64,000 nucleotides of DNA from an uncultured Mycolicibacterium sp. (GCF_937941905.1 NZ_CALDGS010000155.1:1-64000), one strand, 5' to 3'; positions 16,330 through 25,508 are shown, numbered from the stretch's first letter. Notes: generated by a model not told the origin, from the sequence alone. Translations and numbers: made by a program.

Positions 16330-17893
16330 CCTGACCGTCGACCGGCTGCTGCGCGAGCGGGCGGCGCTGGGCGGCAAACCCGCGGTGATCGATCCGGACA
16401 CCCGGATCGACTACGCGGGCCTGGACACCGCCACCGCCGAGCTGGCGGCGCGGCTGGTCACCGCCGGGGTGAACAAGGGCACCCGGGTCGGCCTGATCAT
16501 GCCCAACGGGGTGCACTGGGTGCGGTTCGCACTGGCCCTGACCCGGATCGGGGCGGTGCTGGTGCCGCTGAGCACGCTGCTGGCCCCGCGCGAACTCGTC
16601 GCACAGCTGCGCACCGCGTCGGTGCAGGCGCTGATCTGCGTCGCGGAGTTCCGCGGCCACCGCTACCGCGACGAGCTCGCCGCCGCGCTGGGGCTCGCCA
16701 CGACGACGGGACCGCTGGCGTGCCCGGCGCTGCCCGCCCTGCGCCGGGTGTGGGATCCCGCGGACCTGCCCGGACCCCGCCCGCAGGCGGCCGATCTCGT
16801 CACCGCGCTCGGGGCGGCGCTGACCCCGGCCGACCCGCTGGCGATCATGTTCACCTCCGGCAGCAGCGGCCCGCCCAAGGGCGTGTGGCATTCGCACGGC
16901 GGGGCGCTCGGCGCGGTCGCCGCCGGGCTCGCCGCCCGCTGTGTGGACGCCGACACCCGGCTGTACCTGCCGCTGCCGTTCTTCTGGGTGGGCGGGTTCG
17001 GCGCCGGGGTGCTCACCGCACTGCTGGCCGGCGCCACCCTGGTCACCGAACCGGTGCCGCGGCCCGAGCACACGCTGGAACTGCTGCAGCGGGAACGGGT
17101 CACGCTGTTCCGGGGCTGGCCGGACCAGGCCGAGGCGCTGGCCCGGCACCGCGACCGGCTGGGGGCGGACCTTCCGGCGCTGCGGCCGGGCAGCCTGGAG
17201 GCCCTGCTGCCGCCCCGGCTGCGCGGCCGGCCCGGGGCTCGGGCGAAGCTGTTCGGGATGACCGAGGCGTTCGGCCCCTACTGCGGCTACCGCGCCGACG
17301 CCGACCTGCCCCGCCCGGCCTGGGGCAGCTGCGGAAAACCCTTCCCGGGCATGCAGGTTCGTATCGTCGACCCGGACACCGGCGACCCGGTGGGCCCCGG
17401 GGTGATCGGCGAGATCCAGATCCGCGGACCGCACGTCATGCTCGGGATCTGCCGTCGCGCCCGGGAGGAGGTGTTCACCCCCGACGGCTACTACCCCACC
17501 GGCGACCTCGGGCACCTCGACGCCGACGGGTTCCTGTTCCACCACGGCCGCGCCGACGACATGTTCAAGGTCAGCGGCGCCACGGTCTATCCCGCCGAGG
17601 TCGCCGGCGCGCTGCGCGAGATCGACGGTGTCGAGGCGGCCTACGTCACCGACGTGCCCGACGGTGCGCACCGGCGGGTCGGTGCGGCGGTGGTCGGCCG
17701 CGGCCTCGACATCGCGCGGCTGCGCACCGAGGCGCGCCGGCGGCTCAGCGCCTTCAAGGTGCCCGCGGTGTGGCTGCTGCTGGACTCCGACGACGCGGTG
17801 CCGCGCCGGGCGACCGGCAAGGTCGATGTATCGCGGCTGCGGGAGCTGTTGATTTCGGCGGATTCCCGGGAAACACCGGCCGCCCGCCGCTAG
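16322..17893 (+). CDS. Acyl-CoA ligase (AMP-forming), third of three in tandem
   Basis: 523 residues with FTSGSSGPPKG (177-187), GMTEAFGPYCGY, YYPTGDLGHLDADGF and the lysine motif RATGKVDVSRL. The ATG at 16322 overlaps the preceding ligase by eight bases. Three ligases in one transcript imply either several related acids or a division between free acid and pathway intermediates. Nothing in the sequence assigns individual substrates. Confidence 0.92.
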   Translation: MDDLTVDRLLRERAALGGKPAVIDPDTRIDYAGLDTATAELAARLVTAGVNKGTRVGLIMPNGVHWVRFALALTRIGAVLVPLSTLLAPRELVAQLRTASVQALICVAEFRGHRYRDELAAALGLATTTGPLACPALPALRRVWDPADLPGPRPQAADLVTALGAALTPADPLAIMFTSGSSGPPKGVWHSHGGALGAVAAGLAARCVDADTRLYLPLPFFWVGGFGAGVLTALLAGATLVTEPVPRPEHTLELLQRERVTLFRGWPDQAEALARHRDRLGADLPALRPGSLEALLPPRLRGRPGARAKLFGMTEAFGPYCGYRADADLPRPAWGSCGKPFPGMQVRIVDPDTGDPVGPGVIGEIQIRGPHVMLGICRRAREEVFTPDGYYPTGDLGHLDADGFLFHHGRADDMFKVSGATVYPAEVAGALREIDGVEAAYVTDVPDGAHRRVGAAVVGRGLDIARLRTEARRRLSAFKVPAVWLLLDSDDAVPRRATGKVDVSRLRELLISADSRETPAARR

Positions 17894-17937
17894 CGTGAGG
17901 CGCCGGGAGGCAGCGCACGGCGGAGGGCACGATCGGT

Positions 17938-19374
17938 ATGCCGGAACTGGCGGGGCGACGGGTTCGGTCGGGTGGCATCGCGGTGGCGGTGGCCGTGTTC
18001 TGGCTGGCACTGCTGGCGCTCGGCGCGGCACCGGCCCGCGCCGACGACCCGCCCGGTGCCGCCGGCGGCCCGGGGACCGGGGTGGGCGCCGGCGCCCAAC
18101 GCGACTCGGGCCGGCAGCCGGGCGCGGTGTCGGCCCGGTCGGCCCGGGTCGCCACGACCGGTCCGGGGCCGGTCGCCCGGGTGACCAACCGCCCGGCCCC
18201 GCACCGGCACCGGTCGGCGCGCCCGACCACCGTCGACACGGCCGTCATCGAGACGGCCACCATCGAAACGAGCGGGACCGAACCGGCCAGGCCCGGCCCG
18301 CGCAGCCGGCGGCCCGGGGCCAAGGCGCCGGCCGAACCAGGCTCGCCGGGGCTGCTGCGGGCCGTCGGATCGGTGGTGTTCGACGTGTTCGGCGCGCTCA
18401 CCCGGGCGGTGTCCAATCCGCCGCTGCTGCCCCCGGGGAGCACGGTGACGGTGCGCACCTCGACGCTGGAGCTGCCCGGCATCGACCGCACCGTGCAGGC
18501 CGACTGGTACTTCCCCGCCGACCCGGCGTCGGCCACCGGGCTGATCTACCTGCAGCACGGCTTTTTTGCCACCGGACCGATGTACAGCTACACCGCCGCG
18601 CAGCTCGCCGAGTCCACCAACAGCATCGTGGTGGCGCCGACGCTGTCGTCGAACGCCTACGACCCGACCGGCCGGTGGCTCGGCGGTGCCCCCACGCACC
18701 AGGCGGTGGCCGAGCTGTTCGCCGGTGCCCGCACCGAGCTGCTGGCCAGCGCCGAGGCCGCCTACGGCGCGCCGATCGACCTGCCGAGCCGGTTCGTGCT
18801 GGCCGGTCATTCGCTGGGCGGCATGCTCGTCGCCGGGGTGGCCCGCCGCCTGGTCGACAACGGCGCGGTCGACGACCTGGCCGGCATCCTGCTGCTCGAC
18901 GCGGTGGACACCCACGGTCTGCTGCCCGAGGCGCTGGCCGTCCTCGGCGACGACGTGCCGGTGCGCAACATCGCCGCCGAACGCTACGTCTGGAACGCCT
19001 ACGGCGTCGTCGGCGACGAGCTGGGGGCGGGGCGGCCCGGGCGGTTCACCGGCGTGTACCTCGCCGGCGGCCGGCACATCGACCACATGCAGGGCGCCAA
19101 CCCGGTGCTGCAGTTCTTCGCCTACCTGCTGGCCGGGTTCTCCGAGCCGGCCAACGTCGAAGCGGTGCGGATCCTGGCCGCCGACTGGGTGAACGGGATG
19201 TTCGCCGGGGACCCGGACCCGCCGCTGCCCGCCGGGCCGATCCACATCGCCACCCCGGCCGGCACCGCGGTCGGGTGGCCACTGCCCTACCCGGACGACC
19301 GGGTGGTGCTGGGCACGCCGTGGGATCCGCTCGTCGATCTGCTGCTGCGGCTGGTGGTCCCGACGACCGCCTAG
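17938..19374 (+). CDS. Exported alpha/beta-hydrolase-fold protein
   Basis: 478 residues. A signal peptide is clear: basic start (RRVRSGG), hydrophobic core and APARA cleavage site near residue 36. A low-complexity Pro/Ala/Arg linker of about 100 residues follows, then the mycobacterial segment FDVFGALTRAVSNPPLLPPGS and a hydrolase domain. The nucleophile elbow is GHSLGG with Ser292, and the likely catalytic His is in AGGRHIDHMQG. Probably an envelope esterase or lipase. It lies 44 bases after the third ligase and could be co-transcribed. Its stop overlaps that of the opposing GntR gene. Confidence 0.82.
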   Translation: MPELAGRRVRSGGIAVAVAVFWLALLALGAAPARADDPPGAAGGPGTGVGAGAQRDSGRQPGAVSARSARVATTGPGPVARVTNRPAPHRHRSARPTTVDTAVIETATIETSGTEPARPGPRSRRPGAKAPAEPGSPGLLRAVGSVVFDVFGALTRAVSNPPLLPPGSTVTVRTSTLELPGIDRTVQADWYFPADPASATGLIYLQHGFFATGPMYSYTAAQLAESTNSIVVAPTLSSNAYDPTGRWLGGAPTHQAVAELFAGARTELLASAEAAYGAPIDLPSRFVLAGHSLGGMLVAGVARRLVDNGAVDDLAGILLLDAVDTHGLLPEALAVLGDDVPVRNIAAERYVWNAYGVVGDELGAGRPGRFTGVYLAGGRHIDHMQGANPVLQFFAYLLAGFSEPANVEAVRILAADWVNGMFAGDPDPPLPAGPIHIATPAGTAVGWPLPYPDDRVVLGTPWDPLVDLLLRLVVPTTA

Positions 19375-20042
19375 TCGTCGATCACCCCGCGGGAACGCAG
19401 GTGGGCGATGAGCGGGGCGGCACCGGCGGCGAGGTGCTCGGCCATCGCCGCCCGCGCCGCCTCGGCGTCGTGGCGGGCCAGCGCGTCGATCACCCGGCGG
19501 TGGTGCGCGGTGGACAGCGCCGGCCAGCCCGCCACGGTCGGGTACACCGATTCCGGTGCGTAGCGGGTGATCTGCGACATCACCTGGGCCAGTTTCGGGG
19601 ATGCGGCCGCGACGTTGATGGCGCGGTGGAACTCGTGGTTGAGCCGCACCGCGCGGTCGGCGTCGTCGGCGGCGTAGGCGCGCTCGAGCTCGTCCTGGAT
19701 CTGCGACAACCGGCGCAGCTGGTCGTCGGTGATGGCGACTGCGGCCCGGGCGGCGAGTTCCCCGCCGACGTAGGCCTGCATGTTGGCGATGTCGGTGAGG
19801 TCCCGGTCGGTCACCGGCAGCACCACGAACCCGCGCCGCGGCTGCTGGCGCAGCAGTCCCTCGGCGCGCAGTTCGAGCAGCGCCTCGCGCACCGGGGTGA
19901 CGCTCACGCCGAGTTCGGCGGCGAGCTGGTCGAGCCGGATGTACTCACCGGCCCGGTAGACACCGTCGAAGATGCGCCGCCGCACCACCCGGGCGACGTC
20001 CTCGGCCAGCTGCGGCCGGGGCGTGAACTCCGGCGGGCACAT
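19371..20042 (-). CDS. GntR-family (FadR/FCD subfamily) regulator
   Basis: 223 residues. The N-terminal winged helix reads IRLDQLAAELGVSVTPVREALLELRAEGLL, a textbook GntR HTH. The C-terminal FCD domain shows the metal-site pattern around RLNHEFHRAINVAA and AHHRRVIDAL. Likely senses a carboxylic acid or acyl-CoA and represses its own operon. It is the last gene of a minus-strand unit with FadE, thiolase and SDR, and overlaps the FadE stop by one base. Confidence 0.93.
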   Translation of the reverse strand: MCPPEFTPRPQLAEDVARVVRRRIFDGVYRAGEYIRLDQLAAELGVSVTPVREALLELRAEGLLRQQPRRGFVVLPVTDRDLTDIANMQAYVGGELAARAAVAITDDQLRRLSQIQDELERAYAADDADRAVRLNHEFHRAINVAAASPKLAQVMSQITRYAPESVYPTVAGWPALSTAHHRRVIDALARHDAEAARAAMAEHLAAGAAPLIAHLRSRGVIDD

Positions 20043-21238
20043 CAGTCGATCCGGTACTCGGCCAGCAACCGCTTGCTGATGATGTTCTTCTGGATCTCGC
20101 TGGTGCCCTCGCCGATGAGCAGGAACGGGGCGTCGCGCATCAGCCGCTCGATCTCGTACTCCTTGGAGTAGCCGTAGCCGCCGTGGATGCGGAAGCTGGT
20201 CTCCACGACCTCCTTGCAGAACTCGCTGGCCAGGTATTTGGCCATGCCGGCGGCCACGTCGTTGCGCTCCCCGGAGTCCTTCAGCCGCGCGGCGTTGACC
20301 ATCATGTGGTGGGCGGCCTCGACCTTCGTCGCCATCTCCGCGATCTGGAAGGCGATCGCCTGGTGCTCGGCGATCGGTCTGCCGAAGGTGCGGCGCTGCT
20401 GGGCGTAGCGCACCGCGAGCTCGAAGGCCCGGATGCCCACCCCGCAGGCGCGGGCCGCGACGTTGACCCGGCCCACCTCGATGCCGTCCATCATCTGGTA
20501 GAAGCCCCGGCCGGGGACGCCGCCGAGAATGTCGTCGGCCCGGGCCAGGTAGCCGTCGAAGATCAGCTCGGTGGTGTCGATGCCCTTGTAGCCGAGCTTG
20601 TCGATCTTGCCCGGGATGATCAGCCCGGGCGCGACTTCGCCGTAGCCGACCGGCTTCTCGACCAGGAAGGCGGTCAGGTTGCGGTGCGGCTTGTCGGCCC
20701 CCTCGTCGGTGCGCACCAGCACCGCCACCAGCGTCGAGGTGCCGCCGTTGGTGAGCCACATCTTCTGGCCGTCGATGCGGTAGCCGCCGTCGTCGAGCCG
20801 GGTGGCCCGGGTGCGGATGGCCGCGACGTCGGAGCCGAGTTCGGGCTCGGACATCGAGAACGCGCCGCGGGTCTCGCCGGTGGCCATCCGCGGCAGAAAC
20901 CGCCGCTTCTGCTCCTCGGTGCCGTGTTGGCGCAGCATGTAGGCGACGATGAAGTGGGTGTTGAGCACCCCGGAGATGCTCATCCAGCCGCGGGCGAGCT
21001 CCTCGACGCACAGCGCGTAGGTCAGCAGCGACTCGCCGAGCCCGCCGTACGCTTCGGGAATCATCAGCCCGAACAGGCCCATCTCCTTCATCGCGTCGAC
21101 GATGGCCTGCGGGTAGGTGTCGGTGCGTTCCAGCTCCGGGGCGTTCGGGATGATCTCCTTGTCCACGAACGCCCGTACCGTGGCCAGGATCTCGGTCTGG
21201 GTCTCGGAAAGCCCCGCGGTCTGCGCCAGTTTCGTCAT
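20042..21238 (-). CDS. Acyl-CoA dehydrogenase (FadE family)
   Basis: 398 residues, a complete member. Order of motifs: FSMSEPELGSDVAAI (substrate/FAD loop), YRIDGQKMWLTNGG, RRTFGRPIAEHQAIAF (FAD contact), RIHGGYGYSKEYEIERLMRD, and the C-terminal IGEGTSEIQKNII, whose Glu is the usual catalytic base position. Homotetrameric short- or branched-chain dehydrogenase is the best guess. ATG overlaps the upstream thiolase stop by four bases. Confidence 0.95.
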   Translation of the reverse strand: MTKLAQTAGLSETQTEILATVRAFVDKEIIPNAPELERTDTYPQAIVDAMKEMGLFGLMIPEAYGGLGESLLTYALCVEELARGWMSISGVLNTHFIVAYMLRQHGTEEQKRRFLPRMATGETRGAFSMSEPELGSDVAAIRTRATRLDDGGYRIDGQKMWLTNGGTSTLVAVLVRTDEGADKPHRNLTAFLVEKPVGYGEVAPGLIIPGKIDKLGYKGIDTTELIFDGYLARADDILGGVPGRGFYQMMDGIEVGRVNVAARACGVGIRAFELAVRYAQQRRTFGRPIAEHQAIAFQIAEMATKVEAAHHMMVNAARLKDSGERNDVAAGMAKYLASEFCKEVVETSFRIHGGYGYSKEYEIERLMRDAPFLLIGEGTSEIQKNIISKRLLAEYRID

Positions 21239-22452
21239 GCCGTCACCCGTTCGAAGATCGCGGCCAGCCCCTGGCCGCCGCCGATGCACATGGTCTCCAG
21301 TCCGTAGCGGGCACCGCGACGGTGCAGTTCGCGGGCCAGGGTGGCCAGCATCCGCCCGCCGGTGGCGCCGACCGGGTGGCCCAGCGAGATGCCGGACCCG
21401 TGCACGTTGGTGCGGTCCAGGTCGGCCTCGGTGAACTTCCACTCCCGCATCACCGCGAGCGCCTGGGCGGCGAACGCCTCGTTGAGCTCGATCAGGTCCA
21501 GGTCGGCCAGCGTCAGGCCGGCCCGGTCCAGGGCGGCCGCGGTGGCCGGCACCGGCCCGATGCCCATGATCCTCGGCGCCACTCCGGCCACCGCCCAGGA
21601 CACCAGCCGTACCAGCGGGCGCAGCCCGAGCTCGTCGGCCTTCTGGCGGGTGGTGACGATGCACATCGCGGCGGCGTCGTTCTGGCCGCTGGCGTTGCCC
21701 GCGGTGACGGTGGCCTCCGGATCCTGTTCGGCCAGCACCGGTTTGAGCTTGGCCAGCGACTCCAGGGTGGTGTCGGCGCGCGGGTGTTCGTCGGTGTCGA
21801 CGAGCCGTTCCCCGTCCCGGGTGGGCACCGCGACCGGGACGATCTCCTCGGCCAGGATGCCGGCCCGCTGGGCCGCCACCGCGCGACGGTGCGACAGCAC
21901 GGCGAGCTCGTCCTGCTCCTGTCGTGAGATGCCGTACGCGCGGCGCAGGTTCTCGGCGGTCTCGAGCATGCCGCCGGGCACCGGGTGGTTGCGCCCGCCG
22001 GCGGTGGTGCGGCCGCGGGCGAGCGCGTCGTGCACCCGCACCCCGGTGCGGGCGCCGCCCCAGCGCATGTCGGTGGAGTAGAACACGACGTTGCTCATGC
22101 TCTCCGTGCCGCCGGCGACGACGAGGTCGTGGTTGCCGGTGGCCACCTGCAGGCAGGCCTGGATGACGGCCTGCAGGCCGGAGCCGCAGCGGCGGTCGAC
22201 CTGCATGCCGGGCACGGTGACCGGCAGCCCGGCGTCGAGCGCCACCACCCGGCCGATGGCCGGGGCCTCGCTACTCGGGTAGCAGTGGCCGAGGACGACG
22301 TCCTGCACCGCGTCGGCGGGCACGCCGGTGCGCTGCAACAGGCCCCGCAGCGCCGCGACGCCGAGGTCGACCGCGGTCAGTGTCTTGAACATGCCGCCGT
22401 AGCGCCCGATCGGGGTCCGGACCGGCTCGCAGATCACCGCGTCCCGCAGCAT
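21235..22452 (-). CDS. Acetyl-CoA acetyltransferase / 3-ketoacyl-CoA thiolase
   Basis: 405 residues. Nucleophile Cys89 in VDRRCGSGLQAV, then NEAFAAQALAVM, GSGISLGHPVGATGGRM with the catalytic His, and CIGGGQGLA with the second Cys. An in-frame GTG-type upstream extension exists, but ATG at 22452 (MLRDAVICEPVRTPIGR) matches the family start. Catalyses the final thiolysis of the FadE/SDR pathway encoded in this operon. Confidence 0.95.
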   Translation of the reverse strand: MLRDAVICEPVRTPIGRYGGMFKTLTAVDLGVAALRGLLQRTGVPADAVQDVVLGHCYPSSEAPAIGRVVALDAGLPVTVPGMQVDRRCGSGLQAVIQACLQVATGNHDLVVAGGTESMSNVVFYSTDMRWGGARTGVRVHDALARGRTTAGGRNHPVPGGMLETAENLRRAYGISRQEQDELAVLSHRRAVAAQRAGILAEEIVPVAVPTRDGERLVDTDEHPRADTTLESLAKLKPVLAEQDPEATVTAGNASGQNDAAAMCIVTTRQKADELGLRPLVRLVSWAVAGVAPRIMGIGPVPATAAALDRAGLTLADLDLIELNEAFAAQALAVMREWKFTEADLDRTNVHGSGISLGHPVGATGGRMLATLARELHRRGARYGLETMCIGGGQGLAAIFERVTA

Positions 22453-22465
22453 GGTGTGCCTCCGA

Positions 22466-23206
22466 TCAGATGTGGCGACCACCGGTGACCTCGAGCACCG
22501 TGCCGGTCATGTACGACGACAGGTCGCTGGCCAAGAACAGCGCCACCTTGGCCACCTCGTCCGGCTCGCCGGCCCGGCCCATCGGCACCTCGGCCAGCTT
22601 CTGGTCCCAGATGCGTTGCGGCATGGCCTCGGTCATCGCCGAGCGGATCAGCCCGGGCTGGATGGCATTGACCCGCACGCCCAGGTGTGCGAGCTCCTTG
22701 GCCGCGGCCTTGGTCAGCCCGACGATGCCGGCCTTGGCCGCCGAGTAGTTGGTCTGCCCGATCAGACCGACCTTGCCGGAGATCGACGACATGTTGATGA
22801 TCGCGCCGCGCTTGGCCTCCCGCATGATCGCCGCGGCGGCCTTGGTGCCGTTCCAGGTGCCGCGCAGGTGCACCGCGATCACCTCGTCGAACTGCTGCTC
22901 GGTCATCTTGCGCAGCGTGGCGTCCCGGGTGATGCCGGCGTTGTTGACCATGATGTCCAACCCACCGAACCGGGTCACCGCCGTGTTCACCAGCGCCTCG
23001 ACCTGGTCGAGGTGCACCACGTCGCACTGCGCGGCCACCGCCACCTCGGGCCCGCCGAGTTCGGCGACGGCGGCCGCGGTGCGGTCCGGGTCGAGGTCCC
23101 CGATGACCACCCGGGCCCCCTCGGCGATGAACCGCTTGGCGATGGCGAAGCCGAGTCCCTGTGCCCCGCCGGTCACCACGGCGGTCTGCCCTGCCAGCAA
23201 CGACAC
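22466..23206 (-). CDS. FabG-like short-chain dehydrogenase/reductase
   Basis: 246 residues, the standard length of FabG. Complete motif set: TGGAQGLG cofactor loop, NNAGITRDATL, INMSSISGKVGLIGQTNYSAAKAG with catalytic Ser, Tyr and Lys, and VTGGRHI at the C-terminus. GTG at 23206 is chosen because GAAGGGG precedes it by seven bases and the protein then starts directly at the first beta strand. Probably a 3-hydroxyacyl-CoA dehydrogenase working with the thiolase. Divergent from the FadE at 23318. Confidence 0.93.
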   Translation of the reverse strand: MSLLAGQTAVVTGGAQGLGFAIAKRFIAEGARVVIGDLDPDRTAAAVAELGGPEVAVAAQCDVVHLDQVEALVNTAVTRFGGLDIMVNNAGITRDATLRKMTEQQFDEVIAVHLRGTWNGTKAAAAIMREAKRGAIINMSSISGKVGLIGQTNYSAAKAGIVGLTKAAAKELAHLGVRVNAIQPGLIRSAMTEAMPQRIWDQKLAEVPMGRAGEPDEVAKVALFLASDLSSYMTGTVLEVTGGRHI

Positions 23207-23261
23207 CTGATCACCCCTTCCCGACGCAGCCCCGGCGCGGGCGCCGGGCGCATACGCCGAC

Positions 23262-23280
23262 ATCATATTTCATATATGAT
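23262..23280. promoter_or_regulatory. AT-rich 19-base perfect inverted repeat, candidate operator
   Basis: Arms ATCATAT and ATATGAT are separated by TTCAT, with no mismatch. The element sits in the 111-base divergent gap, 56 bases from the SDR start and 38 bases from the FadE start, and is strikingly AT-rich for this genome. It probably overlaps one or both -10 regions. The GntR gene at the end of the left-hand operon is a plausible ligand, as GntR/FadR sites are of this size. Confidence 0.55.
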
Positions 23281-23317
23281 ATTTCCGAGCGGATCCGACC
23301 CAGGGAGGCCCGTCCCG

Positions 23318-24502
23318 ATGAGCAGTGCCGTGAACAGCGCGGAGGTTTCCGACGAGGACTTCCAGCCGATCCTGGAGCAGACCCGGCAGTTCATCCGCAC
23401 CGCCGTGGTGCCCCGGGAGTCCGAGATCCTCGCCACCGACCGGGTTCCCGACGATCTGCGCGAGCAGGCCAAGCGGATGGGCCTGTTCGGCTACGCCATC
23501 CCCCAGCGCTGGGGCGGGCTGGGGCTGAACCTGTCCCAGGACGTCGAACTGGCGATGGAGTTCGGCTACACCTCGCTGGCGCTGCGCTCGATGTTCGGCA
23601 CCAACAACGGCATCGCCGGCCAGGTGCTGGTCGGGTTCGGCACCGACGAGCAGAAGGAGCGCTGGCTGCGGCCGATCGCCGCCGGCGAGGTGGTGGCCTC
23701 GTTCGCGCTCACCGAGCCCGGTGCCGGGTCGAACCCCGCCGGGTTGCGAACCAAGGCGGTACGCGCCGGGGACGACTGGATCATCAACGGCCAGAAGCGA
23801 TTCATCACCAACGCCCCCACCGCGGACCTGTTCGTGGTGTTCGCCCGCAGCCGCCCGGCCGACGAGCGGGGCGCGGGGATCGCGGTGTTCCTCGTCCCGG
23901 CCGACACGCCCGGGGTGGCGGTGGGCCCGAAGGACGCCAAGATGGGCCAGGAGGGCGCCTGGACCGCCGACGTGTCGTTCACCGACGTGCGGGTGCCGGC
24001 CGAGGCGCTGGTGGGCGGCGAGGAGGACATCGGCTACCGGGCGGCGATGACGTCGCTGGCGCGCGGCCGGGTGCACATCGCCGCGCTCGCCGTCGGCACC
24101 GCGCAGCGCGCGCTCGACGAGTCGGTGGCCTACGCCGCCACCGCCACCCAGGGCGGCACCCCGATCGGGACGTTCCAGCTGGTGCAGGCGATGATCGCCG
24201 ACCAGCAGACCGGCGTGCTGGCCGGCCGGGCCCTGGTGCGCGACACCGCCCGCAAGTGGGACACCGGTGCGGACCGCCGGATCGCCCCGTCGGCGGCCAA
24301 GCTGTTCTGCACCGAGATGGCGGGCAAGGTGGCCGATCTCGCGGTGCAGATCCACGGCGGCACCGGGTACATGCGCGAGGTTCCGGTCGAGCGCATCTAC
24401 CGCGACGTGCGACTGCTGCGGCTCTACGAGGGCACCAGCGAGATCCAGCGGCTGATCATCGGCGGCAACCTGGTCAAGGCCGCCCGGAAGGAGACCCGAT
24501 GA
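23318..24502 (+). CDS. Acyl-CoA dehydrogenase (FadE family)
   Basis: 394 residues. FALTEPGAGSNPAGL, WIINGQKRFITNAP, QGGTPIGTFQLVQAM, QIHGGTGYMREVPVERIYRD and LYEGTSEIQRLII follow in the family order, including the C-terminal catalytic Glu. ATG at 23318 follows CAGGGAGG. The stop overlaps the downstream mycofactocin-coupled SDR by four bases, so the two enzymes are co-expressed. Confidence 0.95.
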   Translation: MSSAVNSAEVSDEDFQPILEQTRQFIRTAVVPRESEILATDRVPDDLREQAKRMGLFGYAIPQRWGGLGLNLSQDVELAMEFGYTSLALRSMFGTNNGIAGQVLVGFGTDEQKERWLRPIAAGEVVASFALTEPGAGSNPAGLRTKAVRAGDDWIINGQKRFITNAPTADLFVVFARSRPADERGAGIAVFLVPADTPGVAVGPKDAKMGQEGAWTADVSFTDVRVPAEALVGGEEDIGYRAAMTSLARGRVHIAALAVGTAQRALDESVAYAATATQGGTPIGTFQLVQAMIADQQTGVLAGRALVRDTARKWDTGADRRIAPSAAKLFCTEMAGKVADLAVQIHGGTGYMREVPVERIYRDVRLLRLYEGTSEIQRLIIGGNLVKAARKETR

Positions 24503-25320
24503 GCGGACGGCTGGCCGGCCGGGTCGCGTTCGTCACCGGTGCGGCCCGCGGTCAGGGCCGCGCCCACGCCGTGCGCCTGGCGCGGGAGGGGGCCGACATC
24601 ATCGCCGTCGACCTCGCCGGCAAGCTGCCCGACTGCGTGCCCTACGACCCGGCCACCCCGGAGGACCTCGAGGAGACGGTCCGGCTGGTGCGCGAGACCG
24701 GCCGCGGCATCGCGGCGTCGGTGGCCGACACCCGCGACCTCGACGCGCTGCGCGAGGCGGTCGACGCCGGGGTGGCCCGGTTCGGCCGGCTCGACATCAT
24801 CGTCGCCAACGCCGGCGTCGCCGCACCGCAGCCGTGGAACACCATCACGCCCAACGACTTCCGCGATGTCATGGACATCAACGTGACCGGTACGTGGAAC
24901 ACCGTGATGGCCGGTGCGCAGCACATCGTCGACGGCGGCCGCGGCGGGTCGATCATCCTGATCAGCTCGTCGGCGGGGCTGACGTTCCAGCCGTTCATGG
25001 TGCACTACACCACGAGCAAGCACGCGGTGGCCGGCATGGCCAAGGCGTTCGCCGCCGAGCTGGGCCGGTACGGCATCCGGGTCAACAGCGTACACCCCGG
25101 ACCGGTGAACACCCCGATGGGCGGCGGCCGGATGGTCGCGGCGCTGGTCGCCGCCGGCGAGACGAATCCCACGCTGGCACACGTGAACACGCCGTTTCTC
25201 AACACCGGCATGCCGGAGCCGTCCGACATCGCCGACGCGGTGTGCTGGCTGGCCGGCGACGAGTCGCGGTTCGTCACCGCCGCGAGCATCCCGGTGGACA
25301 TGGGCGTCTCGGTCTACTGA
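24499..25320 (+). CDS. Mycofactocin-coupled SDR oxidoreductase
   Basis: 273 residues. TGAARGQGRAHAVRLAREG and the insertion after the second strand (DLAGKLPDCVPYDPATPEDLEETVRLV) are hallmarks of the SDR subfamily that holds a non-exchangeable NAD and uses mycofactocin as external acceptor (family knowledge). Catalytic residues lie in LISSSAGLTFQPFMVHYTTSKHA. Acts on a hydroxyl or carbonyl group, probably in the product of the FadE encoded just upstream. No mycofactocin biosynthesis genes are in the window. Confidence 0.87.
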   Translation: MSGRLAGRVAFVTGAARGQGRAHAVRLAREGADIIAVDLAGKLPDCVPYDPATPEDLEETVRLVRETGRGIAASVADTRDLDALREAVDAGVARFGRLDIIVANAGVAAPQPWNTITPNDFRDVMDINVTGTWNTVMAGAQHIVDGGRGGSIILISSSAGLTFQPFMVHYTTSKHAVAGMAKAFAAELGRYGIRVNSVHPGPVNTPMGGGRMVAALVAAGETNPTLAHVNTPFLNTGMPEPSDIADAVCWLAGDESRFVTAASIPVDMGVSVY

Positions 25321-25508
25321 GCCGCCTCGCCGCCGAGGGTCCGGTTCCGGGACGCGAGCTGGTCCCCGACCACCGGCTCGAACCAGTCGTGACCGGGCCG
25401 GACGGGGCGCCCGTCGGCGACCACCAGCAGGTCGAACTCGCGGACGTCGCCGGCCCGGTCCTCGATCTCCCGGCCCCCGCCGTCGGCCGGCCGGGCGGGC
25501 AGGTCGGC
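25314..25508 (-). pseudogene. Coding-like 64-codon tail in frame after the MaoC stop
   Basis: Directly after the MaoC TGA, the same minus-strand frame stays open for 64 codons to a TAG at 25314. 62 of 64 third positions are G or C and the translation looks protein-like, for example DLLVVADGRPVRPGHDW. There is no convincing start codon or ribosome site. Possible explanations are a lost C-terminal domain after a nonsense mutation, stop-codon readthrough, or a remnant of another gene. No family is recognised. Confidence 0.35.
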
